Shown: piece by piece, positions 18,367 through 27,394 of the stretch
How positions within the stretch are numbered: position 1 is the first letter of the stretch
Layout: every line of letters begins with the position of its first letter
Translations under genes and position numbers: made by a program
Notes under the pieces: generated by a model
Seen by the model: the letters and a program-made list of their open reading frames with translations, nothing else
The model's database searches: none
Told to the model about the DNA's origin: nothing
Source of the DNA: Anaerolineae bacterium
GTDB lineage: Bacteria > Chloroflexota > Anaerolineae > Aggregatilineales > Phototrophicaceae
Length of the DNA stretch: 64,000 nucleotides
NCBI GenBank assembly: GCA_022824465.1
Contig: JAJDZV010000005.1
Coordinates: 239,351-303,350, forward strand
Reading direction: 5' to 3'

Positions 18367-19665
18367 CTAACCACCGGCGTCGGCGACCGGCGACCTGTCA
18401 TCTGGCTCAGCCTCCTCGGACGAAGTAATCTCTACATTTAGTTCTGCCGGAGACAGCGACACATTGTCTTCGCTGAGCTCTCCTTGCGTGACTGAGATCG
18501 ACGGCGCGACATCGTAGACGCCCGGTGCCAAGCCCTGCAGGTCGACAATTACCTGAATCTCCTCGCTCGTGAGCGACTCAACCTGCACAACCGGACCCGT
18601 GACAATCGCCGACACTGTTGTCGGCACGATCGACACTATATAGTCTTCCGCCAAGCCAATTTGCGCGACGCCTATGCTGTCGATCTGGCGCGAAACGACG
18701 ATCGGAATAATCTCTATCGACACGGTGATATTGCTGTCGCCGCCCATCACAAACAGCTCGTCATCGGGCAATTGAATGGGCACGCTCGTCACGAATCCTT
18801 GTTCCCGGTCCACAAGGCTTATCGGCGCAGTCAACAGCGTATCGGCAATCTTCGCCAGTTGGTCGGGCGCGCCGCTAACAAAAAGCGATTCGGGATCGTA
18901 GCTCTGATTTTTTAGTGTGTAGCCTTCCGGCAAGGTCTTCAAGAGCACGTTGGGACGCACCGCAATCTGCCGGATATCGTCGCGCCGCGTAATATTGACC
19001 GATACCGACGCAGTCTGCGGTTCGAGCTCGACGCCGTCGATGCGATTGCCGTCCGCATCTATGGCATTCAAGCGCAAATCGACTTCTATCGGATTGCGAC
19101 TCGCCGAGAGGTCGAGTTCTCCCCTTACCGCCACCACTTGGGAGACCAGGCTCGCGGCGCCGCGCACGATGACCTGCTCAATGTCCAGCACCGGCTCATC
19201 GTTCCGAAATCCTATCGGCGGCGATTCGGCAACAGCGATTTCGATCCGCTTTTCGTGCGACTCTCTCGACTCGAGCTCCACCGTAATCTGCGACGGTTCG
19301 ACCCGAGACACAAGCCGCCTAAATCCTGGCGAATCGGGCTGAACGATATCGACCTTGAGCGTCACCAGATGCGTCCCGGGCTCCAGCCGCGTCAAATCCG
19401 CCCGTACCACAATGTCATCATGGCGCCTGGAAGACACCGTTGTCTGCGCGCCCTGTATCGTCACGTCAACAATCCGCGCGGGACTATTTGTCATTACCGC
19501 CGCGGCGCCCGTCACATATTGAATCGGCACGCCGTAAAACCGGCGCTGCGTGATTGGATCGGCCGATGTCACGGCGATATACCAGACCGCCGTCGCCAAC
19601 AAAGCCGAAACGGTCAGCCAAAGGAGATTGCCCGCCATTTCCGAACGCAACAACTGCCGAATCAT
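18367..19665 (-). CDS. cdaR: YbbR-domain protein, regulator of diadenylate cyclase (CdaR-like)
   Basis: A 432-residue protein with one N-terminal transmembrane helix (about 13-33) followed by roughly four YbbR beta-repeats (TV.I.G....V..... V.ADLT..EPGTH type units) outside the membrane and an acidic tail. It overlaps the upstream cdaA by 4 bp (ATGA). In Firmicutes CdaR binds CdaA and adjusts c-di-AMP synthesis; the same gene order supports that role here. Confidence 0.88.
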   Translation of the reverse strand: MIRQLLRSEMAGNLLWLTVSALLATAVWYIAVTSADPITQRRFYGVPIQYVTGAAAVMTNSPARIVDVTIQGAQTTVSSRRHDDIVVRADLTRLEPGTHLVTLKVDIVQPDSPGFRRLVSRVEPSQITVELESRESHEKRIEIAVAESPPIGFRNDEPVLDIEQVIVRGAASLVSQVVAVRGELDLSASRNPIEVDLRLNAIDADGNRIDGVELEPQTASVSVNITRRDDIRQIAVRPNVLLKTLPEGYTLKNQSYDPESLFVSGAPDQLAKIADTLLTAPISLVDREQGFVTSVPIQLPDDELFVMGGDSNITVSIEIIPIVVSRQIDSIGVAQIGLAEDYIVSIVPTTVSAIVTGPVVQVESLTSEEIQVIVDLQGLAPGVYDVAPSISVTQGELSEDNVSLSPAELNVEITSSEEAEPDDRSPVADAGG

Positions 19666-20540
19666 GATTGCGCCTGTTGTCTTCTACTGCGCGTCTGCAT
19701 GCGCAGCCTCAAGTCCGCCGCCAATTCCCGCAGCCGCCCGCGCAACGACAGCGACGCGTCTTCCGCCGGTCCATAATAGGCGTTGAGGATGAGGCGCAGC
19801 CGATGCGCGTCAAGGTCGAGGATCATGCGACCAGCGTTTGTCACAGAAATCTTGCCCGTCTCTTCCGATACGATGACGCAAAGCGCATCCCCCACTTCGC
19901 TGATGCCCACCGCCGCGCGATGCCGCGTGCCAAGATTGGGATTCGGCAAGTTGCGGCTGGCTGTGATCGGCAGCACAGAGGACGCCGCCGCAATCCGCCC
20001 GCTGCGATCAATGACTATCGCGCCGTCATGCAACTCTGTCTTCGGCCAAAACAAGGTCACAATCAGGTCGGCTGATACCTCGCTGTCCAAGCGGACTCCC
20101 GTCCTAATATATTCTTGCAGGCTGCTGTTTCGCTGCAAAACGATTAGCGCGCCATGCCGCCGTTCTGAGAGCTTGTCGGTGGCCGCGCAGATCTCGTCAA
20201 TTATGGAGACGCGAATCTCTTGCGGCGCTCGCAATGTCCCGATGATGGAACCCCGCCCCAGCCGCTCCAGCACACGCCGTATCTCCGGCTGGAATATCAC
20301 AGGAATAGCGATCGCCAAGGCGGTCAAACTGTTGGCAATCAACCAACTCAAAGCCTCCAGATTGAATATTGCCGCGATAGATATGAGCCCGATGACAATC
20401 AGCGCGATGCCTCGAAACAGCGCCACCGCCTGCGTACCGCGAAACATAAAAGTGATGCCGTAAAACAACAGCGTAACGATGCCGATATCGACGATATCCG
20501 TCAGCACCAAGCTTTGCAGAATAAGTACGATCTGTTCCAC
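19662..20540 (-). CDS. cdaA: Diadenylate cyclase CdaA (DisA_N domain)
   Basis: A 292-residue membrane enzyme condensing two ATP to c-di-AMP. Three N-terminal transmembrane helices (about 10-95) precede the DAC domain with the catalytic DGA motif (ELHDGAIVID) and the ATP-contacting RHR motif (LGTRHRAAVG). The start appears to be GTG at 20540, with only a weak ribosome site. The C-terminus (LRMQTRSRRQQAQS) is basic. It is coupled to cdaR. In other phyla c-di-AMP controls potassium and osmolyte uptake and wall homeostasis. Confidence 0.93.
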   Translation of the reverse strand: MEQIVLILQSLVLTDIVDIGIVTLLFYGITFMFRGTQAVALFRGIALIVIGLISIAAIFNLEALSWLIANSLTALAIAIPVIFQPEIRRVLERLGRGSIIGTLRAPQEIRVSIIDEICAATDKLSERRHGALIVLQRNSSLQEYIRTGVRLDSEVSADLIVTLFWPKTELHDGAIVIDRSGRIAAASSVLPITASRNLPNPNLGTRHRAAVGISEVGDALCVIVSEETGKISVTNAGRMILDLDAHRLRLILNAYYGPAEDASLSLRGRLRELAADLRLRMQTRSRRQQAQS

Positions 20541-20745
20541 GCGCAGTAACTCGCCAACTGAATCGATGCCCGCGCGCCGCCCCCGGGCGCAGGCAAAGCT
20601 GCATTATCCAACACAGCCGCCAATATAGAGTTATGACATTCTAACATCGATTGATGCGCCGCGCCTTACGATCAGCGCATTCACGCGCCGTGCGCCGCTA
20701 AGACCACGGGCAAAAATGAGCGAGCCCAACTGTTGCGCGCCGCCG

Positions 20746-21663
20746 CTAAGCCAGCAGACGCGCCAGGATCGCTTTCTGGGCGTGCATGCGGTTTTCCGCT
20801 TGCTGAAAGATTCGTGACCGCGCGCCATCCATTACTTCGTCGGTGATCTCGTCGCCGCGATGAGCTGGCAGGCAGTGCATGATAATTGCAGTCTGTTTGG
20901 CGTGCTCCAGCAAGCCGGCGTTGACCTGAAAAGCGCCAAATTCGTCCGCGCGCTCGGCCGCTTCCGCTTCCTGGCCCATGCTCACCCAAGTATCGGTGTA
21001 AACTACATCGGCTTCCGCCACCGCCAGCTGCGGACGCGTCTGCATGTCAATCGAGTTGCCGTTGCGGTCGGCGATTTCCAGCGCTTGCTTGCGAATCGGC
21101 GCTTTCATCTCGTAGCCTTCGGGAGTCGCGATGCTAAAGCTGATCCCAAAGTGCGCGCAGGCCAGCGCCACTGACGCCGCTACGTTGTTCCCATCGCCAA
21201 CAAACGCCAACTTCAGTCCCTCCAATCGGCCGAAGCTTTCGCGGATCGTGAGGATATCCGCCAACGCCTGACAAGGATGATAGTCGTCGCTCAAGCCGTT
21301 GATAACCGGCACGCGCGAATGCTCCGCCAGCGCCGCGACATCCTTGTGATCGTAGACCCGCGCCATAATGCCCTGGACGTAGCGGGACAAGACCCGCGCG
21401 ACATCTGGTACGCTTTCGCGCACCCCGAGACCAATCTCTTGCGGACCCAACATAAGCGCGTCGCCGCCAAGGTGCCGCATTCCCATTTCAAATGACACGC
21501 GCGTTCGCAACGATGGCTTCTGAAAGATCATTCCCAGCGTCTTGCCTCTCAACAACGGCTCATTGCCGCCATCACGCCATTCGGATTTCAGGCGGAGCGC
21601 AAGGTTAATCAGTTCATGCAATTCATCGGTCGAGCAGCTTGCCAAATCCAGAAAATGTCTCAT
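20746..21663 (-). CDS. argF: Ornithine carbamoyltransferase
   Basis: A 305-residue cytosolic enzyme making citrulline from ornithine and carbamoyl phosphate in arginine biosynthesis. It shows the carbamoyl-phosphate loop (KPSLRTRVSFE), HPCQALAD, and the ornithine-side HCLPAHRGDE motif, all intact. The length is normal. No other arginine gene adjoins. The 200 bp between it and cdaA hold no gene that I recognise. Confidence 0.95.
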   Translation of the reverse strand: MRHFLDLASCSTDELHELINLALRLKSEWRDGGNEPLLRGKTLGMIFQKPSLRTRVSFEMGMRHLGGDALMLGPQEIGLGVRESVPDVARVLSRYVQGIMARVYDHKDVAALAEHSRVPVINGLSDDYHPCQALADILTIRESFGRLEGLKLAFVGDGNNVAASVALACAHFGISFSIATPEGYEMKAPIRKQALEIADRNGNSIDMQTRPQLAVAEADVVYTDTWVSMGQEAEAAERADEFGAFQVNAGLLEHAKQTAIIMHCLPAHRGDEITDEVMDGARSRIFQQAENRMHAQKAILARLLA

Positions 21664-21722
21664 TCTCAGATCGCTTCACTTCCGTAATGTTCTAACTGGA
21701 TTGCCGCGACCACAGCCGGCAA

Positions 21723-24512
21723 TCACGCAATCTCGTCCATATCGCGCCAGTTCCGCCCGCTGCTTGCATTCGCTTTCAGCGGCACACGCAATGGCTTGCC
21801 ATCGGGAAATGCCGTCTCCATCGTCTCCACAACGAGCGCCGTCACCGCCGGCAGTTGATCTTCCTTCACTTCCAGCACAAGCTCATCGTGAACCTGTAGA
21901 ATCATTGATGCATCGAGGCGAGCCTCCGCCAGCCGACCGTGCAGGTTGATCATGGACTGCTTAAGAATATCCGCCGCCGTTCCTTGAATCGGCATGTTGA
22001 TCGCCGCGCGTTCTTCCGCAGCGGTGCTGCGCCGATTGCCATTTGACTTGATCGCCGGATAGATGCGCCGCCGTCCGTACAATGTCTCCGTGTAACCGTT
22101 TTTCCAAACGAAGGCTTTCGTATCCTTGATATACTGTTCCACGCCCGGCATGCGTTCAAAGTAGGTCTTGATGAAGTCGTCCGCCTCCGCCAGGCTCAAA
22201 TCACTGTCGCGCGCCAAGCGAAATGCGCCCATGCCATACATCAAGCCGAAATTCACCCGCTTGGCGAAGTTACGCTGCTCGTAGGTCACATCATCTGGCG
22301 CGATGCCATTGACCGTCGCCGCCGTCGCTTCATGGATATCAAGCCCTTGGTGAAAGGCGCTGATCAAAGTCTCGTCCCGGCTGATATGCGCCATGACGCG
22401 CAATTCAATCTGACTGTAGTCGACCGCGAGCAAGACGTTGCCGGGCGGCGCCACAAACGCCCGCCTGACCTCGCGCCCCAGCTCGGTCCGTATAGGGATA
22501 TTCTGCAAGTTAGGATTGCTGCTGCTAAAGCGCCCCGTCGCCGAGCCCGCCTGGTTGTAGCTGGTGTGCAAACGCCCTGTCTTCGCATTAACCAGGGCCG
22601 GCAGCGCGTCAACATACGTGCTCTTCAGCTTGGAAAGCTCGCGATACTCAACAATCATGTTGATTATCGGATGCGTATCGCGCAAGGCATCCAGGGTGGT
22701 CGCGTCGGTAGAAAAGCCGAGCTTGGTTTTTTTCAAGCCGTCGGTCGGCAATTTCAATACATCAAACAATACCGCATTCAACTGCTTCGGGCTGCCTATA
22801 TTGAACTTGCCGATCGTGCCTGCGCCGTAAATTGACTCTTCCAGACTAGCGATATTCGACGCCAACTGACGGCTCATTGTACTCAAGAACTCGGTGTCAA
22901 GCGTCACCCCCTTGGTCTGCATGCTGCTGATGATCGGTATCAGCGGCAACTCCAGCGACTCATACACCTGCTCCAGCTTTGTGCCGCGCAAGTCGTTTCT
23001 CAGCGGCTCCACCAGGCGCCGGGTCATCACAGCGTCGGCGGCGGCATAGGGCGCGACATCATCAATGTCGACCATGTCCATGGTGGTCTGGTCTTTACCC
23101 TTGCCAAGCAGATCAGCGATCTCTGTCATCTGCACATCCAGCATTTGCGCCACCAGCGCTTTCAGCCCCAGGAACTTGCTGATCGGATTCTTGACCCACT
23201 CCGCCAACATGGTATCGAAAGCTATCGGCGCGACATCAATGCCGTAGCGCCGCAGGATCATCAGATCGTAGACGGCATTATGCGCCGTCTTCATGATGCG
23301 CGCGTCTTCCAACGGACCGCGCAGCGCTTCAACAACGCGCTCCAAGGGCAGTTGGTCGCCAACCGGCTGTGCAAACATGTTCTGCTGCCCATCGCCGCCC
23401 GCCATACGATGCCCTACAGGCACATAAAATCCGCGCTGATCGTCCACCGCCAGCGATATGCCTACCAGTTCCGCCGCCATCTGATCGACGCTGGTGGTCT
23501 CCGTGTCAAATGCGATGACCGCCGCGCCGTCGAGCGCTTCGACCAATGCCACGAGCTGAGCCTCGTCCCGCACAACAACCGTCTCCACGACCTCGTGAGC
23601 ATAAATGATACTCGAATCGTAGGCCTCGCCCTGCAACTGTCCTGACACCTGGTGCAATCGCTCGCGCAAACCGCGAAACTCAAGCTCAGAAAACACGGCG
23701 TCAACGATACCGATATCGAAGTCCTGGCCGATGCAGGCTTCCAGGTCGAGCTCGATGTCCAGGTCGCGCATAATGGTCGCCAGCTTGCGGCTCAGAAAGG
23801 CCATATCCTTGCCAGCGATCAGGCGGTTGCGCACGCGCGTGCCAATATTGTCAAGATTCTCGTAAATCGTCTCCAGGTCGGGATATTCTCTCAGCAGGCT
23901 GGTGGCTGATTTCTCGCCGACGCCGGCCACGCCCGGGATATTGTCTGAGCTGTCGCCCATCAATGCCTTGAGGTCCACCAATTGGCTCGGCTCAATTTTG
24001 TACTTCTCGCGAAAAGCGGCCACATCCCACACGACATCGGCGCCGCCCCGTTGCGGCAGTTGCACGCGCACATGCGGGCCCAGCAACTGCAGTATGTCGC
24101 GGTCCCCGGTTGCGATATGCACGTCCAGCCCTTGTTCCACCGCTTGTCGGCTTATCGTGCCGAGAATATCGTCCGCTTCCATGTTTGGCATCGTCAAGCA
24201 CGGAATATTGAACGCTTCGACCATATCGCGAATGCGGTCCAGTTGACTCCGCAGGTCGTCAGGCATCTTCTCCCGCGTGGCTTTGTACTCCGGATATATC
24301 TCCTCGCGCGCGCTGAGACCCTCATCAAAGGTCACCGCGAGATACTTCGGCTGATGATGCTCGTACACATCAAGCAGCGTGCGGCTGAAACCATAGACCG
24401 CGCTCGTGCTTTCACCGGCTGATGTCGTGAATCCCGCCCGCATCAAGGCAAAGTAGCTGCGATACGCCAGCGCATGTCCATCAATCAAATACAAGACCGG
24501 TCGCGTTGCCAT
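21723..24512 (-). CDS. polA: DNA polymerase I
   Basis: A 929-residue repair and replication polymerase with all three domains. The 5'-3' exonuclease occupies about 1-290 (YLIDGHALAYRSYF, DDILGT, GDSSDNIPGV). The 3'-5' proofreading domain lies at about 315-510, with FDTETT keeping the metal-binding Asp and Glu. The polymerase domain has motif A DYSQIELRVMAH, motif B KRVNFGLMYGMGA and motif C VHDELVLE. The ATG at 24512 gives the normal MATRPVLYLIDG start; the frame stays open upstream to 24581, but that would add 23 unusual residues. Confidence 0.96.
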   Translation of the reverse strand: MATRPVLYLIDGHALAYRSYFALMRAGFTTSAGESTSAVYGFSRTLLDVYEHHQPKYLAVTFDEGLSAREEIYPEYKATREKMPDDLRSQLDRIRDMVEAFNIPCLTMPNMEADDILGTISRQAVEQGLDVHIATGDRDILQLLGPHVRVQLPQRGGADVVWDVAAFREKYKIEPSQLVDLKALMGDSSDNIPGVAGVGEKSATSLLREYPDLETIYENLDNIGTRVRNRLIAGKDMAFLSRKLATIMRDLDIELDLEACIGQDFDIGIVDAVFSELEFRGLRERLHQVSGQLQGEAYDSSIIYAHEVVETVVVRDEAQLVALVEALDGAAVIAFDTETTSVDQMAAELVGISLAVDDQRGFYVPVGHRMAGGDGQQNMFAQPVGDQLPLERVVEALRGPLEDARIMKTAHNAVYDLMILRRYGIDVAPIAFDTMLAEWVKNPISKFLGLKALVAQMLDVQMTEIADLLGKGKDQTTMDMVDIDDVAPYAAADAVMTRRLVEPLRNDLRGTKLEQVYESLELPLIPIISSMQTKGVTLDTEFLSTMSRQLASNIASLEESIYGAGTIGKFNIGSPKQLNAVLFDVLKLPTDGLKKTKLGFSTDATTLDALRDTHPIINMIVEYRELSKLKSTYVDALPALVNAKTGRLHTSYNQAGSATGRFSSSNPNLQNIPIRTELGREVRRAFVAPPGNVLLAVDYSQIELRVMAHISRDETLISAFHQGLDIHEATAATVNGIAPDDVTYEQRNFAKRVNFGLMYGMGAFRLARDSDLSLAEADDFIKTYFERMPGVEQYIKDTKAFVWKNGYTETLYGRRRIYPAIKSNGNRRSTAAEERAAINMPIQGTAADILKQSMINLHGRLAEARLDASMILQVHDELVLEVKEDQLPAVTALVVETMETAFPDGKPLRVPLKANASSGRNWRDMDEIA

Positions 24513-24634
24513 ATGTCCGACCCGTTTAGTGATACGATGTTCTCTTGGCGGAAAGTATAGACGATGCCCGGCGTTTGTCACAGTTGGACTTGCGCGGGTG
24601 GACAGCGAACGAGTTCAAAAGAAGACGACCGCAT

Positions 24635-26572
24635 TCATCCACGCGCAAACTGAAGGAAGTTCCGCACTTCGCGCTCGCCCATATCACGGCCTGGTTGCAG
24701 CACTAAATAAGCGTCCGCCCACAAGTCTTCCGGAAGGGCTTTGTCCTCCGAGCACGCGATCTTGCGCGCGCGCTCCATTACGGTCCGCGCTAGATAGTCC
24801 GGTGACGCCAGCGCCGGCGCATCAGCAAACAGATAGACATAATCCTGATGCACGTCAAGTCGATGCACGCGCCAATGCAAGCTGTTTAGCTGGACCTCCA
24901 ACCAGAATACCAGCTGCTCCGCAAGCGTCTTTCGCAATACCATCGCCGGATCTGCCACCATCCAGACGAATGCGAACGGCTGTCTGGCATCGGGTTGGGC
25001 TGCATCTACAATACCGCCGCCTTCCGAGGTCGCGGGAGTTGCGTTCTCGGGCGCATCCGCCAGCGCCCGCAACATGCGATCGCCTTGCAAGCGAATGTCC
25101 CGCAAATGCTTGCTTCCGGCGAATATCAGCGTCATGCAATGCCCGCCAACGGTATGCCTCGAGCACAGCATGTACTCCGACCCAGTCGCCGGCGGCTTGA
25201 CAAAGCGGATACGAGACTGACCGCCTTCCGCGCTCCAATCATCAGCGATAACCTGTCTCATCGCGCGGAACTCGTCCACCGCCATTTCGCCCGAAAACGC
25301 CACAATGCGATCATCGCGCGTCAACACAGTAGCATCGGCCGTCAAGTCGCTCATCGCTCGCGTCATGGTCAATGCTAGCTGCGCCAAAAGCGGATCGTCC
25401 TCGCGGCTCGATAGCGGCGCCAACGACGGCAACGCCGAATTGCCATCGGCGCCCGCCTCTGCTCGCGTCCCCGGTCGATTCTCCTCTTCGTCCCGCTCCT
25501 TCACGGCCTCCGCTTCTTCCGCAGCCGCGGGCACAGTCGTTTCGCCGAGTTTCTCGACGCGCTCGACTGGCGGCAATCGCTCCCGCAAGAAGCTCGGCTC
25601 GCTGATGAACTTCTCTGTCTCTTTGAGCCAGGCGGGCACAGCGCCGGCGCCAAGCGCGCCCGGCAACTCCCGCGTCGTATCAAAGAGGGATTCCATCGTC
25701 AAGTTTTCCAGAGCCGTGCTTTCATCCAAGACCGCGTTGAGCATGCGTTCAAACGCCGCCGTATCCTCAATATCATCCGCGTCGTCGTGGCGCCGTCTCT
25801 CAGCCGGCGCCAACGGCTGTGATTCGCCCCGTGCTTCCGCCGCCAACGTTTCCGCCAGCTCTTTGACAGTAGTGCCGCTTCCGCCCAAAACCACAGGCGT
25901 TTCATCGCCGGAGCCGACGCCCAAGGCCAAAGTGGTTGACGCCCCTTCATCCGCGGCTTTGATGTAGCGAAAGCGCACCGTGTCGCCTTCGTCTTCCGAC
26001 GTCGCCAAGAGCTCCAGCGCTTCGCCAGCGGCCGCCCGTTCCGGACGCGGATTCAGCAGGTCCAACGACGCCTGCATGCGGCGCCGTGTGTAATTCAGCC
26101 CGGGTTCGTCCTCGAACAGATCGCCAACGATAGACTCGATCGTGACTGTCTCTTCGCCGACGCCGGGCGACGCCGCCTCAGCCGCCATCGGAAGCTCTCC
26201 ATAGGCCGCCTGCAGCGATTCTTCCAGCACCGGGATCAAAGCGCGCGCCATCACCGGTATGTCTACCACGCCTTCAACCCGATATTGTCCCGCCAATTCA
26301 TGCACCTCAGCGCGATCCGGCGCCAATACGATCGCGATGTCACTCTGCCTTGAACGAATAATCTCGATCAATATGGCGGGCGAAACGTTTAGTTTGTCAG
26401 TGTCCAACAACACCAGTTGCGGCGGCGCATCGCGCAGTTGTTCCATCGCGTTTCGCACGTCAGCCACTGTCGTCACGCTGTATTCGCCGAGCGCCTCAAG
26501 CGCGCGCTTAACGTCAATCGCAAACTGAACGTCGCGCGTAATGAGCATGAGTTGCTTTACCGCAATCGCCAT
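24635..26572 (-). CDS. Receiver-like protein with C-terminal domesticated IS200-type transposase domain
   Basis: A 645-residue protein. Residues 1-120 resemble a response-regulator receiver (LVLLDTD strand with the phospho-acceptor-like Asp, but TRD in place of the usual acidic pair). Residues 130-400 are acidic and low in order. Residues about 410-520 (VLTRDDRIVAFSGEMAVDEF...) look roadblock-like. Residues about 532-645 resemble an IS200/IS605 Y1 transposase: FAFVWMVAD..., WRVHRLDVHQDYVYLFADAP, a helix, LPEDLWADAYLVL, EVRNFLQF. The HUH histidines are replaced by YVY and the nucleophilic Tyr by Phe, so transposition activity is not expected. No IS ends are seen. Binding of nucleic acid or a partner is a guess. 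ATG at 26572; GTG at 26575 is the alternative. Confidence 0.75.
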   Translation of the reverse strand: MAIAVKQLMLITRDVQFAIDVKRALEALGEYSVTTVADVRNAMEQLRDAPPQLVLLDTDKLNVSPAILIEIIRSRQSDIAIVLAPDRAEVHELAGQYRVEGVVDIPVMARALIPVLEESLQAAYGELPMAAEAASPGVGEETVTIESIVGDLFEDEPGLNYTRRRMQASLDLLNPRPERAAAGEALELLATSEDEGDTVRFRYIKAADEGASTTLALGVGSGDETPVVLGGSGTTVKELAETLAAEARGESQPLAPAERRRHDDADDIEDTAAFERMLNAVLDESTALENLTMESLFDTTRELPGALGAGAVPAWLKETEKFISEPSFLRERLPPVERVEKLGETTVPAAAEEAEAVKERDEEENRPGTRAEAGADGNSALPSLAPLSSREDDPLLAQLALTMTRAMSDLTADATVLTRDDRIVAFSGEMAVDEFRAMRQVIADDWSAEGGQSRIRFVKPPATGSEYMLCSRHTVGGHCMTLIFAGSKHLRDIRLQGDRMLRALADAPENATPATSEGGGIVDAAQPDARQPFAFVWMVADPAMVLRKTLAEQLVFWLEVQLNSLHWRVHRLDVHQDYVYLFADAPALASPDYLARTVMERARKIACSEDKALPEDLWADAYLVLQPGRDMGEREVRNFLQFARG

Positions 26573-26662
26573 CACGAAACCTGTGGTTGAGCGCTAGAGA
26601 ATCCCGCGTGAAGCTTGCTCCAATTCTAGCATATCTGGCCAGCGCGACCAATCAAAGCGAGC

Positions 26663-27394
26663 TCATCCGGCCGCCACCGCCACCGCGCTGCAATCGCCAT
26701 ACTCAGTCGTGAAATCGCCGCTGACCCAACCAAGTTGGTTGTTAACGTTTAAGCGCCACCAACTGTGCTCGCTGTTGCGTCCAGTAATTGGCGCAAGCGT
26801 GCCGCTAGGCAAGACCGTGATGATGGGGCGCCCCGTGCCTGGACCTGTGCGGAAGTTCAAGCCGACGTTCACCAAAGCGCGGCAAACGTCGTCGTCCGGT
26901 ATGAACGGCACATTGCCTTGCTGTGCCGGCGTCGCCAGCACTTGAGCCGGGGATTCGCGAACCGTCACATCGATCTCGTCCGGCTCGCTGACGACCGCGC
27001 TTCGATAAGCCACCGCCCGCAACCTGATCGTGCCAATATCACGCCGCTGCGGCCGATAATTGAGCACCGCTGGCATCGACAAGTCCCCCTGAAGCGACTC
27101 GGAAGACACCGTGCGCACGATCTGATTGTCGACGAACAACTGCACCCGGTTGACGCCAATTGAATCCGCCGCCAAGACAGAAACCAGAATCTCATCGCCG
27201 ATTACAAATTCGTCGCCGCCGCCCGGCGATACAATCTGTATGGTCGGTTTCCCGCTGACCGCCGGCCCGGCTTGCGTTTGACTTGCAGGTTGCGTGCCGC
27301 TTTGCAGGTTGCAGCCAATCAATAGCAGGCTGATGCCCAGCAACAGCGCGCGGGAAACTGCCAAAGGAAAAATGCGGTGATACGTCTTTTTCAT
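26663..27394 (-). CDS. SH3-domain lipoprotein
   Basis: A 243-residue predicted lipoprotein. A signal peptide ends in the lipobox LLIGC (Cys about residue 23), followed by a Ser/Thr/Gln linker. An Ig-like domain follows (IQIVSPGGGDEFVIGDEI...VNRVQLFVDNQIV). The C-terminus is a bacterial SH3 domain (VNVGLNFRTGPGTGRPIITV...WWRLNVNNQLGWVSGDF). The ATG at 27394 overlaps the miaB stop by one base. Such proteins are surface-anchored and bind peptidoglycan or glycans; no enzyme domain is present. Confidence 0.85.
   Translation of the reverse strand: MKKTYHRIFPLAVSRALLLGISLLLIGCNLQSGTQPASQTQAGPAVSGKPTIQIVSPGGGDEFVIGDEILVSVLAADSIGVNRVQLFVDNQIVRTVSSESLQGDLSMPAVLNYRPQRRDIGTIRLRAVAYRSAVVSEPDEIDVTVRESPAQVLATPAQQGNVPFIPDDDVCRALVNVGLNFRTGPGTGRPIITVLPSGTLAPITGRNSEHSWWRLNVNNQLGWVSGDFTTEYGDCSAVAVAAG

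Noticed and set aside
24635..26572. An active IS200 insertion at the end of the receiver-like gene
   Set aside because: No IS ends, no frame break, and catalytic residues are replaced; the domain is part of one continuous protein.
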